Below, piece by piece: positions 48,325 to 57,592 of a stretch of 62,204 nt of DNA. The position numbers and the translations under genes are program-made. Below the pieces are notes generated by a model, which saw nothing but the letters and a program-made list of their open reading frames with translations, made no database searches and was not told the origin of the DNA. The number at the start of each line of letters is the position of its first letter. Position 1 is the first letter of the stretch. Origin of the DNA: Pseudomonadota bacterium (lineage in GTDB: Bacteria > Pseudomonadota > Gammaproteobacteria > Burkholderiales > UBA9220). The stretch lies in the NCBI GenBank assembly GCA_021845865.1, contig JAJZVC010000014.1, forward strand, positions 1-62,204. Direction: 5' to 3'.

Positions 48325-49367
48325 TCCGCCGCCTCGACGGCACCGCTGGGCATGGGGGGAGCGGGACGGGGCAGGTTCCACAAGGCCTTCAGCAGGCCGC
48401 CCAGCTCGCCCGTCTCCAGCCGCGGCCGCTCCACCTCCAGGCAGGCCCCGTGCCGCCGCAGCCACGCGACCAAATGGGGTTCTTCCGGCCAGTCCCGGCG
48501 GGCGGCATAGAGCACCGGCACGCCGCCGCAGGCCGCCTCGGCGAAGGTGCCGTAGCCGGGCTTGGTCAGCACGGCATCGCAGGACGCCAGCACGTCGCCG
48601 AAGGGCAGTCCCGCCGCCTCCCAGGAGGAAGCGTCGTCCCGCGCCACATTCCAGGCCGCCGGCACCAGCCAGCGCACTCCCGGCAAACGGGGCCAGGCTT
48701 CCATGGGCAGACGAAACTCCATCCCTCCCATGGCCACCAGCACCAACCTTTCCTTGGCCCCCAAGGTGGCGGCCAGTTCCTCCCGGCGGCGGCGCCCCGG
48801 TCGCGCGACGGGCCCGATTTCACGGTCGTTGGCCAAGTCCGCCATGGGCAAAGCGGGGCGTATCTTGAGAAAAGCGGCGGCGCTGTTGTAGGCCGCCAGC
48901 ATCTGCCGGCGGATTTCCCCCCACCCCGCCTCGCCACCGCAATAGGGCGTGGCGATATCGGCCCAGTTGAGGGAACACAACCCCACCGCCGGCACCTCGG
49001 CAAGCCGGGCCGCCGCCAGGGAAAGGTAGGGCACGTTGGCCAGCACCAAGTCCGGCGCCAGCACCGCCATGGCCAGCGCCTCCCGTTCCACCCGCTGCTC
49101 CCAGCCGGCGTGGAAGGCCCGATAGGCGGCGGCGCTCTCCGCTGCTTCCACATCCACCGCATTGGCCATCACCAGGCCGAAATCCAGGGCCAGGGGAAGA
49201 TGGGCAAACGGGCACTCGAAGCGCTGGGCCAGGAAGGCTTCCTGCACCCCGCAGCGCACCGTCACCCGCAAATCGGGAACACGGCGGCAGAGTTCGTTGA
49301 CCACCGGCGCGGTCTGGGCCACGTGACCGAAGCCGTGAGAGGAAATATCCACCAGCAGATGAGGCAT
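48300..49367 (-). CDS. Glycosyltransferase-like protein (GT-B fold, inferred)
   Basis: A 355-aa protein from ATG 49367, with GAGG upstream. The N-terminus MPHLLVDISSHGFGHVAQTAPVVNELCRRVPDL is the GT-B opening also seen in the glycosyltransferase-like half of arabinokinases. The C-terminus has VLTKPGYGTFAEAACGGVPVLYAARRDWPEEPHLVAWL, a nucleotide-sugar-binding type segment. Substrate unknown. Soluble. Confidence 0.75.
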   Translation of the reverse strand: MPHLLVDISSHGFGHVAQTAPVVNELCRRVPDLRVTVRCGVQEAFLAQRFECPFAHLPLALDFGLVMANAVDVEAAESAAAYRAFHAGWEQRVEREALAMAVLAPDLVLANVPYLSLAAARLAEVPAVGLCSLNWADIATPYCGGEAGWGEIRRQMLAAYNSAAAFLKIRPALPMADLANDREIGPVARPGRRRREELAATLGAKERLVLVAMGGMEFRLPMEAWPRLPGVRWLVPAAWNVARDDASSWEAAGLPFGDVLASCDAVLTKPGYGTFAEAACGGVPVLYAARRDWPEEPHLVAWLRRHGACLEVERPRLETGELGGLLKALWNLPRPAPPMPSGAVEAADYLASFFA

Positions 49368-49560
49368 GCTTATCCTCGTCGAAAATCCAAGGCCGATTAT
49401 AGCCACGACCGCCCTTGAAAGTGGCGCGTCCGACCCCACAATGTTAAGGTAACGCTTACCGCCGAAAGTATTTGGGCGCCTCTTCCTGCCGCGCAGACAG
49501 TCCCCGTCCCTCTCGCTTTCACCCCCAACCGCGCCCCGGCGCACAACCCAAGGAGCCGCC

Positions 49561-49941
49561 ATGGCAACCGTAGATTTGAACAAGGACAATTTCGAGCAGG
49601 CCATCGTCGGCAACGACATGGTGATCGTGGACTTCTGGGCGCCCTGGTGCGGCCCCTGCAAATCCTTCGCTCCCACCTACGAAGCCATTTCCGAGAAATA
49701 CCCCGACGTGGTGTTCGCCAAGGTCAACACCGAGGAGGAGCAGGAGCTGGCCGGCGCCTTCGGCATCCGCTCCATCCCCACCCTGATGATCTTCCGCGAA
49801 AAGGTCATTCTCTTCTCCCAGCCCGGCGCCCTCCCCGGCAGCGCCCTGGAGGAAATCATCGGCAAGGCCAAGGAACTGGACATGGCCGAAGTGCACCGCC
49901 AGATCGCCGAAGAGCAAGTCAACCAGGAAAACGAACAGTAA
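49561..49941 (+). CDS. Thioredoxin-family protein
   Basis: A 126-aa cytoplasmic thioredoxin with the active site FWAPWCGPCKSFAPTYE and the cis-Pro in IRSIPTLMIF. It has an extra acidic C-terminal tail of about 20 residues (VHRQIAEEQVNQENEQ) beyond the normal thioredoxin. The upstream region contains a short palindrome, GGTAA/TTACC, near 49448. Followed directly by sfsA. Confidence 0.92.
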   Translation: MATVDLNKDNFEQAIVGNDMVIVDFWAPWCGPCKSFAPTYEAISEKYPDVVFAKVNTEEEQELAGAFGIRSIPTLMIFREKVILFSQPGALPGSALEEIIGKAKELDMAEVHRQIAEEQVNQENEQ

Positions 49942-49942
49942 T

Positions 49943-50650
49943 TTGCTGTTCCCCTCCCCCTTGCTGGAAGGCCGCCTGCTGAAGCGCTACCAGCGCTTCC
50001 TGGCGGACGTGGAACTGGCGGACGGCTCCACCGTCACCGCCCACTGCCCCAACACCGGCTCCATGCTCGGCTGCAAGGAGCCGGGCAGCCGGGTGTGGCT
50101 GTCCGCCGCCGCCAACCCCCAGCGCAAGCTTCCCTATACCTGGGAAATCGTCGAGGCCCTGCCGGAGGTGCTGGTCGGGGTGAATACCGGGCTTTCCAAC
50201 CGCCTGGCGGAAGAAGCCATCGCCAACGGCGCCATTGCCGAATTGCAAGGCTACTCGCGCATCCGCCGGGAGGTGCGCTTCGGCGCCGAGAACAGCCGCG
50301 TCGATCTGCTGCTGGAAGGCGACGGTCCGTCCTGCTACGTGGAAGTGAAGAACGTCACCGCCGCCGTGGAAGACGGCATCGCCATCTTTCCCGACGCCGT
50401 GAGCGAACGGGGCGCCAAGCACCTGCGGGAACTGGCCGCCATGGCCGAGGCCGGCCAGCGGGCCGTGCTGTGCTTCTGCGTCCAGCGGCGCGACGTGGCG
50501 GAAGTCCGCCCCGCCGACGCCATCGACCCGGTCTACGGCCGCACCCTGCGGGAGGCCCTGGGCCGGGGCATGGAAGCCATCGCCTACCGGGCCGCGGTGA
50601 GCCCCGAAGGCATCGCGCTGCGCCATCCCCTGCCGGTGGTTTGCCCCTAG
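49943..50650 (+). CDS. sfsA: Sugar fermentation stimulation protein SfsA
   Basis: A 235-aa protein. The start is TTG at 49943 (LFPSPLLEGRLLKRYQRFLADVELADG), one base after the thioredoxin stop; no ATG gives the family N-terminus. Motifs: HCPNTGSMLGC, VDLLLEGDGPSCYVEVKNVT and FPDAVSERGAKHLREL, with a PD-(D/E)XK-like core. A DNA-binding or nuclease-like role has been proposed for the family. Confidence 0.92.
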   Translation: MLFPSPLLEGRLLKRYQRFLADVELADGSTVTAHCPNTGSMLGCKEPGSRVWLSAAANPQRKLPYTWEIVEALPEVLVGVNTGLSNRLAEEAIANGAIAELQGYSRIRREVRFGAENSRVDLLLEGDGPSCYVEVKNVTAAVEDGIAIFPDAVSERGAKHLRELAAMAEAGQRAVLCFCVQRRDVAEVRPADAIDPVYGRTLREALGRGMEAIAYRAAVSPEGIALRHPLPVVCP

Positions 50651-50698
50651 CCCGCCGTGGTAAGCTAGTTCCCCCGTTTATTGCCACCCGCCAATAAC

Positions 50699-51013
50699 AT
50701 GGAACTCGCCAAGCTCTTCACCGACGCCGACCTGGAAAGCATCATCACCGAGGCAATGATCTACCAATGCGCCTGCCCGGCCCAGGTAGCCGAGCAGGTC
50801 CTGCGCCTGCGCCGCCTCCACGCCTACCAGGGCGAGTGCATCGACAAGCGGCCGGACGACGACACCATCCACCGCCTGATCGCCGACACCGCCCGGGACA
50901 CCCACCAGCGCATGGAGCAGTGCCTCGATGCCCTGCTGGACATCGAGGGATGGGACCGGCGGACCTGGAAAATGCCCGACGGCCTGCGCGCCCTGCGGGA
51001 TAACCAGGTCTGA
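50699..51013 (+). CDS. Conserved hypothetical protein upstream of ABC exporter
   Basis: A 104-aa acidic, helical protein (MELAKLFTDADLESIITEAMIYQCACPAQVAEQVLRLRRLHAYQGECI). No known domain. Start ATG 50699 has a better N-terminus than the upstream in-frame codon. Two bases before the ABC transporter, so co-transcribed. Possibly functions with it. Confidence 0.75.
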   Translation: MELAKLFTDADLESIITEAMIYQCACPAQVAEQVLRLRRLHAYQGECIDKRPDDDTIHRLIADTARDTHQRMEQCLDALLDIEGWDRRTWKMPDGLRALRDNQV

Positions 51014-51014
51014 G

Positions 51015-52802
51015 ATGGGAACACCCACCGCCTATACCTGGCGCCACATCGCCGATATCGTCCTGGAACACCGCCGGGAACTGGCCGCCGCCCATCTGCT
51101 GGCCATCCTCGCCGCCCTGGTGAGCGTGCCCATTCCCCTCCTGATGCCCCTGCTGGTGGACGAGGTGCTGTTGCACAAGCCCGGCGCCATGGTGGGCATG
51201 ATCAACCGCCTGTTCCCCCCATCCTGGCACAGCCCGGTGCTGTATGTCGCCATGGTGCTCGTCGCCACCCTGGTGATGCGGGTTACCGCCGCCCTGCTGG
51301 GGGTGTGGCAGAGCCGCAACTTCACCCTGATTTCCAAGGACGTCGCCTACCGCCTGCGGGCCGCCCTGCTCCAGCGACTCAACCGCATCGCCCTATCCGA
51401 GTACGAAACCCTGGGCAGCGGCGCCGTCACCTCCCACTTCGTCACCGACCTCAACGCCGTGGACGACTTCATCGGCGTCACCACCAGCAAGTTTCTGGTG
51501 GCGGTGCTGTCCCTGGTGGGAACCTCGGTGGTGCTGCTGTGGATGCACTGGCAGCTGGCCCTGTTCATCCTCCTCATGAACCCGGTGGTGATCTACTTCA
51601 CCACCGTCCTCGGCAAGAAGGTGAAGGACCTGAAGAAGCGCGAGAACAGCGCCTTCGAGCTGTTCCAGCAGGCGCTGACCGAGACCCTGGACGCCATCCA
51701 GCAGATTCGCGCCGTCAACCGGGAGCGCCACTACCTGGCGCGGGTAGCCGACGCCGCGAAGGGCATCCAGACCCACGCCGCCGCCTTCTCCTGGAAGAGC
51801 GACGCCGCCAGCCGCCTGTCCTTCATGGTTTTCCTGCTGGGTTTCGACGTCTTCCGCGCCATCAGCATGCTGATGGTGGTCTATTCCAGCCTCAGCGTCG
51901 GCGAGATGATGGCGGTCTTCGGCTACCTGTGGTTCATGATGCAGCCGGTGCAGGAAATTCTCGGCATTCAGTACGCCTACTATGGCGCCAAGGCCGCCCT
52001 GGGGCGCATCAACCGCCTCTTGGGACTGAAGGAGGAACCCCGCTACCCGCACCTGAAGAATCCCTTCGCCGGCAAGACCACCGTGGGCGTGAAGGTGGAC
52101 CGGGTCTCCTTCCGCTACGGCGACGGGCCGTGGATCCTCAACGGCGTCAACCTGGACATCGCCCCCGGCGAGAAGGTCGCCCTGGTGGGCGCCTCCGGCG
52201 GCGGCAAGTCCACCCTGGTGCAGGTCATCCTCGGCCTCTACCCCGTGACGGACGGACAGTTGTATTTCGACGGCGTGCCGGTGACGGAAATCGGCCTCGA
52301 GATGGTGCGGGAGAACGTCGCCACCGTGCTCCAGCACCCCGCCATCTTCAACGACACGGTGCGCAACAACCTCACCCTGGGGCGGGACTTCCCCGACGAC
52401 GCCCTGTGGCGGGCCCTGGAAGTGGCCCAGTTGAAGGATGCCATCACCGAGCAACCCGCCGGCCTCGACGCCCTGGTGGGCCGCCAGGGGGTACGCCTCT
52501 CCGGCGGCCAGCGCCAGCGGCTGGCCGTGGCGCGGATGGTGCTCTCCGACCCCAAGGTGGTCATCCTCGACGAAGCCACCTCGGCCCTGGACGCCGAAAC
52601 CGAGGCCCGCCTCCACGACGCCCTGCGGGAATTCCTCAAGGACCGCACCACCCTCATCATCGCCCACCGCCTCTCGGCGGTGAAACAGGCCGACCGGGTG
52701 TACGTCTTCGAGGACGGCCATATCGTCGAGGAAGGCGCCCACGAGGACCTCATCCGGGCAAAGGGGCTGTACAGCAAGCTCTACGGCGCTCTCCAGCACT
52801 GA
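51015..52802 (+). CDS. ABC exporter, fused membrane and ATPase domains
   Basis: A 595-aa half-transporter of the MsbA/multidrug type. Six helices lie in residues 20-310; the nucleotide-binding domain has Walker A GASGGGKST, Q-loop VLQHPAIF, signature RLSGGQRQRLAVARM, Walker B KVVILDEATSALD and the switch His in IIAHRLS. It must dimerise. The substrate cannot be told from the sequence. A class A beta-lactamase gene follows. Confidence 0.93.
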   Translation: MGTPTAYTWRHIADIVLEHRRELAAAHLLAILAALVSVPIPLLMPLLVDEVLLHKPGAMVGMINRLFPPSWHSPVLYVAMVLVATLVMRVTAALLGVWQSRNFTLISKDVAYRLRAALLQRLNRIALSEYETLGSGAVTSHFVTDLNAVDDFIGVTTSKFLVAVLSLVGTSVVLLWMHWQLALFILLMNPVVIYFTTVLGKKVKDLKKRENSAFELFQQALTETLDAIQQIRAVNRERHYLARVADAAKGIQTHAAAFSWKSDAASRLSFMVFLLGFDVFRAISMLMVVYSSLSVGEMMAVFGYLWFMMQPVQEILGIQYAYYGAKAALGRINRLLGLKEEPRYPHLKNPFAGKTTVGVKVDRVSFRYGDGPWILNGVNLDIAPGEKVALVGASGGGKSTLVQVILGLYPVTDGQLYFDGVPVTEIGLEMVRENVATVLQHPAIFNDTVRNNLTLGRDFPDDALWRALEVAQLKDAITEQPAGLDALVGRQGVRLSGGQRQRLAVARMVLSDPKVVILDEATSALDAETEARLHDALREFLKDRTTLIIAHRLSAVKQADRVYVFEDGHIVEEGAHEDLIRAKGLYSKLYGALQH

Positions 52803-52868
52803 TGAAGCAGGCCCTGGCCGCAATTCGGTTCGCGCCACAGTACCCATATGTAAAGAAAGACAACCGTT

Positions 52869-53765
52869 ATGAGGAATTTTCTGAGTCGTCGCGCTTTCTT
52901 GCTGACCGCAGCAGCGATCCCTTTTACCATGGCGGCCACCGCCAGAGCCACCCAAGGCCCGCAAGAGGTCTCTGCCCAAGCCCGGCTCGCAATACTTGAA
53001 GAAACTTCGGGTGGACGCCTTGGCGTGTATGCCCTGAACATGGCCGATGGGGAGCAAGTCCGTTACCGTGCAGACGAGCGATTTCCCCTCTGTAGTACCT
53101 TCAAGGTGCTTTTGGCGGCCGCGATCTTGAGGCGAAGCACGCATATCGCCGGCTTCATGCAGCAACGTATCCATTACTCACAGAGCGATCTCGCTCGCTA
53201 CTCGCCCATTTCTGAAAAACACGTCGATGACGGCATGACCGTTGCCGAACTCTGTGCTGCCGCGCTTCAGTACAGCGACAACACCTCGGCCAACCTGCTC
53301 ATGAAAATTCTCGGGGGACCGTCCGCGGTAACGGCATTTGCACGCTCTATCGGCAATAGCGAATTCCATCTCGACCGCTGGGAAACGGAATTGAACACGG
53401 CCATACCCGGCGACCCACGCGATACCGCGACCCCGTCCGCAATGGGGCGCAGCCTGCAATCGCTGGTACTCGGCGATATCTTGCCGGCCCCTCAGCGGAT
53501 GCAGTTGAACGAGTGGCTACGTGGCAACACTACGGGCGCCAAGCGCATACGGGCCGCGATACCCGCCGACTGGCAAATTGGCGACAAGACGGGCTCCGGT
53601 GACTATGGGACCGCGAACGACATTGCAGTGCTATGGCCACCGGCACGCAAGCCGATTATCCTGGCGATCTATCACACGCACCAGGAGGCCGACGCCAAGT
53701 GGCATGATGAAGTCGTTGCGGACGCCGTTCGAATTGTTGTGAGCGCGCTTGGCCGGCGAGCATGA
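52869..53765 (+). CDS. Class A beta-lactamase
   Basis: A 298-aa serine beta-lactamase precursor. The N-terminus has twin arginines (SRRAFLLTAAAIPFTMAATARA), so export is probably by Tat. All active-site motifs are present: STFK (76-79), SDN (136-138), ETELN (Glu 172 = Ambler 166) and KTG (240-242). It has Cys 75 before the active Ser (Ambler 69) but no partner at Ambler 238. It resembles the PenA type of chromosomal betaproteobacterial enzymes. Codon usage is slightly less G/C-rich than its neighbours. No ampR-like LysR gene is adjacent. Spectrum cannot be predicted. Confidence 0.95.
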   Translation: MRNFLSRRAFLLTAAAIPFTMAATARATQGPQEVSAQARLAILEETSGGRLGVYALNMADGEQVRYRADERFPLCSTFKVLLAAAILRRSTHIAGFMQQRIHYSQSDLARYSPISEKHVDDGMTVAELCAAALQYSDNTSANLLMKILGGPSAVTAFARSIGNSEFHLDRWETELNTAIPGDPRDTATPSAMGRSLQSLVLGDILPAPQRMQLNEWLRGNTTGAKRIRAAIPADWQIGDKTGSGDYGTANDIAVLWPPARKPIILAIYHTHQEADAKWHDEVVADAVRIVVSALGRRA

Positions 53766-53831
53766 AGCCCAACGAACTTTTCCACCGCGCCGATGGCCAT
53801 GCGGCGAAGAAGCAACTCGCCGCCACTTGAA

Positions 53832-54317
53832 TCAGGGCTGAATCTGGATGAAGCCCTGCTGTTCCAACTGAATGAGCCGGGCCACGGCGCCGCCGTTCAC
53901 TTTCACGCCCGGCAGCAGGTCGGCGTTGACCCAGTGGTTGTTCCTCATGGAGTTGACGCATTCCTCGATCTGCACCCCCTCCTGTTGCAGTTGCCGGATC
54001 AGGCCCTTGTAGGGGTTGCCCGTGGTCACGCCCCGGTGGGCGTTGTAAGCCGCGTCGTTGAGGGTCATGTAGGCCCCGTCGCCGTGGAAGATGGCGATGA
54101 TGCGGCCCTTGGTCCCGTTCGCCTTCATCCGCTCCGCCTGGAGGTGCATGTAGTTGATCCCCACGGGCATGTCCCCCGCGAAGGCCAGGTGGTCCATGTT
54201 GAAGACGACGTCCTCCTTCTCCAGCGTCACCGGAATATCCACGTGGGGCGCGGTTTCGGCGGCCAGGGCGGCAATGCTCCAGGCGAGAAGGAAAAAGGCG
54301 GCGAACAAGCGGGTCAT
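53832..54317 (-). CDS. Periplasmic DsrE-family protein
   Basis: A 161-aa protein with a signal peptide (MTRLFAAFFLLAWSIAALA). The rest has the DsrE/DsrF-like fold pattern (VVFNMDHLAFAGDMPVGINYMHLQAERMKANGTKGRIIAIFHGDGAYMTLNDAAYN). One Cys at IEECVNSM is at the position used by sulfur-carrier relatives. Start at ATG 54317 is chosen because it gives the signal peptide. Exact function unknown. Confidence 0.85.
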   Translation of the reverse strand: MTRLFAAFFLLAWSIAALAAETAPHVDIPVTLEKEDVVFNMDHLAFAGDMPVGINYMHLQAERMKANGTKGRIIAIFHGDGAYMTLNDAAYNAHRGVTTGNPYKGLIRQLQQEGVQIEECVNSMRNNHWVNADLLPGVKVNGGAVARLIQLEQQGFIQIQP

Positions 54318-54447
54318 GACGGCTCCTCGGTATATGAAGTGGTTGGGCCGGCGCGGGCACCGACCCAACGCCAAGGGTAGCAGAATCTTGGCTTACCGGA
54401 GGCCGATGTTTGGCATGCGGGGAAAGCGGCCCATTTCAAAAGGGGAA

Positions 54448-55170
54448 TCAGGCCTCCGCCAGCACATGGTTGTGGCGGACCGCCAAGTGGTAAATCTGCA
54501 GCAAATCCTCCTCGCTGACGTCGATAAACGACTCGATTTCCGTCAGGGCGTACACCAAGTCGCTGTGGGCGATCATGCACTTTTCCGCCGCCGCGCCATC
54601 CTTCTTCTCCTCCTCTTTCGGCACGGACAGCCACTGGGGATAGCGGCGCCAGGGGAAAAGATAGTTCGCCGCCACCGCCACCAGGAGAATGATCGTCACA
54701 TTGGCCAACACGGGCGTCACCAGGAATCCGAACCCCAGGGCGCGCACCGGCTCCCCGCCGAGAACGGCCACCAGCGCCGTCGCCCCGCCCGGCGGGTGGA
54801 GGCAGCGGAAATAGTGCATCGCGCCGATGGAGAGCGCCACCGCCAAGGCCCCGGCATAAAAGGGATTGGGCAGGAACCGCGCGCAGGCGACGCCGATGGC
54901 GGCGGAAATCAAATGCCCCCCCAGGAGCGACCAGGGCTGGGACAAGGCGCTATGGGGCGTGGCGAACAGCAATACCGCCGAGGCCCCCATGGACGCCACG
55001 ACCAGCGTCGCGCCATGGAAATCCAGCACCCGGCCGCTGACCAGCAGGACGAGCAAAATCCCCACGAAGCCCCCCACCGCCGAAATCAGTTTTTCCCGGT
55101 GGCTGGCAGGGTGAGGGTCCTGGTGGCGGAGCAAGGTCCACAATAAGCGCTTTGCGGCGGGCAGGGTCAT
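54448..55170 (-). CDS. HPP-family membrane protein
   Basis: A 240-aa protein. Four helices in residues 30-165 and the family motif CLHPPGGATALVAVLGG, which gives the HPP name; also MGASAVLLFATPHSALSQPW. In cyanobacteria and plants some members transport nitrite. The C-terminal 50 residues are cytoplasmic and acidic. Divergent from the LysR gene, which is the likely regulator. Confidence 0.88.
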   Translation of the reverse strand: MTLPAAKRLLWTLLRHQDPHPASHREKLISAVGGFVGILLVLLVSGRVLDFHGATLVVASMGASAVLLFATPHSALSQPWSLLGGHLISAAIGVACARFLPNPFYAGALAVALSIGAMHYFRCLHPPGGATALVAVLGGEPVRALGFGFLVTPVLANVTIILLVAVAANYLFPWRRYPQWLSVPKEEEKKDGAAAEKCMIAHSDLVYALTEIESFIDVSEEDLLQIYHLAVRHNHVLAEA

Positions 55171-55244
55171 GCTTCGGTCCTTCCTGTAACGACGGTGATT
55201 GGAGGATAGGGCCAGACAAAACTATTTGACAAACGATATTTTTA

Positions 55245-55279
55245 GGTTGTTCATATCGGTTTTTCCGATATAAACAACC
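55245..55279. promoter_or_regulatory. 15-bp-arm palindrome at the LysR start, candidate LysR box
   Basis: The arms 55245-55259 and 55265-55279 are inverse complements with one mismatch, around TTTTT. The centre contains TCGGTTTTTCCGA, a T-N11-A LysR-type box. It abuts the ATG, leaving no ribosome site between. TTGACA at 55226-55231 is a possible -35 for LysR. Confidence 0.75.
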
Positions 55280-56137
55280 ATGGACATCGAATTCGCACGC
55301 ACCTTTCTCGCCGTCGCCGCGGCGGGCAATTTTGTCGGAGCGGCCCAGCGCCTGTACGTCACCCAATCGACGGTAAGCGCCCGCATCCAGGCCCTGGAAC
55401 TGCAACTGGGCGCGACGCTGTTCCGGCGGGGACGCGGCGGCGCGGAACTGACGCCGGCGGGGCGCCGCTTTCTGCGCCACGCCAAGACGCTGGTGCAGAC
55501 CCTGGAGCAGGCCAAGCACGATGTCGGCCTTCCCGCAGGATTCCGCGGCAGCCTCGCCCTGAGCGGCCGCATCGCCTTGTGGGATGGCTTCCTGCCCCGG
55601 TGGGTGGCGCAAATGCGGCAGGCCCACCCCGACATCTCCCTCCGCCTCGAAGTGGGATTCGAGGAAGGCATCATGCAGGGCCTGATTCAGGGAACGGTGG
55701 ACGTGGGCGTCATGTACACCCCGGAGAGCCGCCCCGGCCTGGGCATCGAGCGGCTCTTCGAGGAAGTACTGGTCCTGGTGTCGTCGGAACCCGACCGACC
55801 CTGGCCGGACCCCGGCTACATCCACATGGACTGGGGGACGGAATTCCATGCCCAGTTCACCACCAGTTTCCCGGAAATGCCCCCTTCCGCCATCACGGCC
55901 AACATAGGCTGGCTGGTGATGCAGCAGATACTGCACTGCGGCGGCTCGGGCTACTTTCCCCTGCGCATGACGCGGGAGCTGGTCGCGGAGGGGCAGCTGT
56001 GGGAAGTCAAACGCGCGCCGTCCTTCACGCTGCCGGCCTACATGGTCTATCCCCTTGACCGGCAGGAGGGGATTCTCATCAGCGCCCTGGAGGCGCTGCG
56101 GAACCTTGCCACCGAAGAGCGAACTCCCGCGGCATGA
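55280..56137 (+). CDS. LysR-family transcriptional regulator
   Basis: A 285-aa regulator. The helix-turn-helix is MDIEFARTFLAVAAAGNFVGAAQRLYVTQSTVSARIQALELQLGATLFRRGR, followed by the linker and the two-lobe effector domain. Effector unknown. Divergent from the HPP gene with a palindrome in the intergenic space. Confidence 0.95.
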   Translation: MDIEFARTFLAVAAAGNFVGAAQRLYVTQSTVSARIQALELQLGATLFRRGRGGAELTPAGRRFLRHAKTLVQTLEQAKHDVGLPAGFRGSLALSGRIALWDGFLPRWVAQMRQAHPDISLRLEVGFEEGIMQGLIQGTVDVGVMYTPESRPGLGIERLFEEVLVLVSSEPDRPWPDPGYIHMDWGTEFHAQFTTSFPEMPPSAITANIGWLVMQQILHCGGSGYFPLRMTRELVAEGQLWEVKRAPSFTLPAYMVYPLDRQEGILISALEALRNLATEERTPAA

Positions 56138-56376
56138 CAACCGGCCCGCCTTGCGGGGACGCCATGGCGGTGGGAGCGCGCCCGCGATAGGCCGCGCCCC
56201 GCTTTCCCGGGACCAGGCAAACAGCCATGGCCAGGTCCTTGACCCGCCGCGCCGCCAGCAACCCTACTCTTTTCGCGGTTTACTTACCCCCTTGCGCCCT
56301 CTATCATGATCCACATAAATATTACTTTTCATTCAACAAGTTAATAAAGCCATAAGAAATTTTAGAGGGAACCATC

Positions 56377-57540
56377 ATGTCATCCGGCCCGAGAGAGATC
56401 GTCACCCCCTTCCGCCCCATTCCCCTGGACGTGCCGGAGGGAATGAAGCCCAACGAGTTCTTCAACAGCACCGAGAACCTCAACGACCTGGTGCACAACA
56501 ACGGCCTGCTGCAGAACCCGGAGGGGCTGCTGCTCTACCGCAAGGCCCTGGGCCACAGCAACGAGTTCGACACCTCCATCATCTACAACACCTCCCAGAG
56601 CATCCTCGACCCCCTGGGCCGGCCGGTGCGGCGCACCCAGGTGCCGGAGCAGGTGAAGCACGTGTGGAACCGGATGAACCAGATCATTTTCGACTACATG
56701 CTGGAGCGCTACCCGGACCCGGACCAGCACCTGGTGCTGGCGGGAGAAGCCAGCCTGGACGCCACCTGGCCCCTCACTTCGCCCGGGGTGCCGAGCATCC
56801 GCATGCTGCACAACCACTTCATCGTCTTCGACAAGGAGGCGCTGAAGAACGCCCCCCTGGCGGACGCGGACAACCCCAACCTCACCGACGGCGGCCAGCA
56901 TTCCCTCTTCCAGGCTCACATGCGGGACGTCTACCGGGCCTTCTTCGACGACCTGGACCTGGAAATCCTGCAGCCCTGCCAGGCGGGCTCCTGCAAGATC
57001 GCCCTCACCGGCTATCCCCAGGGCCTGCCGAGCTGGGAGGTCCGCGGGGGAGCGGCGGCGCTGAAGGAAGTGCGCTTCTGGAAGGAGTACGACATCATCC
57101 TCAAGGGCTTCATCGACTTCTACCGCGCCTTCTTCGGCCAGGTCTCCACCCGCAATTCGCCCATGCCCAAGGATGTGTTCTTCCCCGCGCTGGTGGAGGA
57201 AAAGCTGCTGTTCGACAACGATTTCCTCAAGGCGGCGAAGATGGTGCGGGACCGCTGCATCAAGGACGCCAAGTACGCCAACTCAATCCGCTGGCAGCCC
57301 GCCTTCAAGCAGCTCATCTACCGCAACGACGCGGGCAAGCTGATCGTGACCATCAGCCAGAACTCCATCGGCAACGCCATCACCGAGCTCCTGGGGGTGG
57401 TGGTGAAGCGCACGCCGGACGCGGACGCCTACGGCGCCGCCGAGCCGGCCCTGATCGAGAAGCTGCTGGAAGCGCGCCGCCGCCTGGTGGAGGCGGATTT
57501 GGGAACGGGGATCGCCACGCCCTACTGGGGCGCGGCATAA
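56377..57540 (+). CDS. Conserved protein of unknown function
   Basis: A 387-aa soluble protein. Possible active segment: GVPSIRMLHNHFIVFDKE (His 145 and 147). Many aromatic and charged residues; no signal peptide. GAGGGA precedes the ATG. It appears to be a single-gene unit. I do not recognise a family; a distant link to HIT/GalT-type phosphorylases through the HNH-like pair is only a guess. Confidence 0.75.
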   Translation: MSSGPREIVTPFRPIPLDVPEGMKPNEFFNSTENLNDLVHNNGLLQNPEGLLLYRKALGHSNEFDTSIIYNTSQSILDPLGRPVRRTQVPEQVKHVWNRMNQIIFDYMLERYPDPDQHLVLAGEASLDATWPLTSPGVPSIRMLHNHFIVFDKEALKNAPLADADNPNLTDGGQHSLFQAHMRDVYRAFFDDLDLEILQPCQAGSCKIALTGYPQGLPSWEVRGGAAALKEVRFWKEYDIILKGFIDFYRAFFGQVSTRNSPMPKDVFFPALVEEKLLFDNDFLKAAKMVRDRCIKDAKYANSIRWQPAFKQLIYRNDAGKLIVTISQNSIGNAITELLGVVVKRTPDADAYGAAEPALIEKLLEARRRLVEADLGTGIATPYWGAA

Positions 57541-57592
57541 CGCCTCCCCGACACCCCGAAGACGTTTTCTCCCGCGACAGGGGAGGGGGCAT

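Noticed and set aside
51393-53174. 593-codon minus-strand frame opposite the ABC exporter
   Set aside because: Antisense shadow crossing two well-supported genes.
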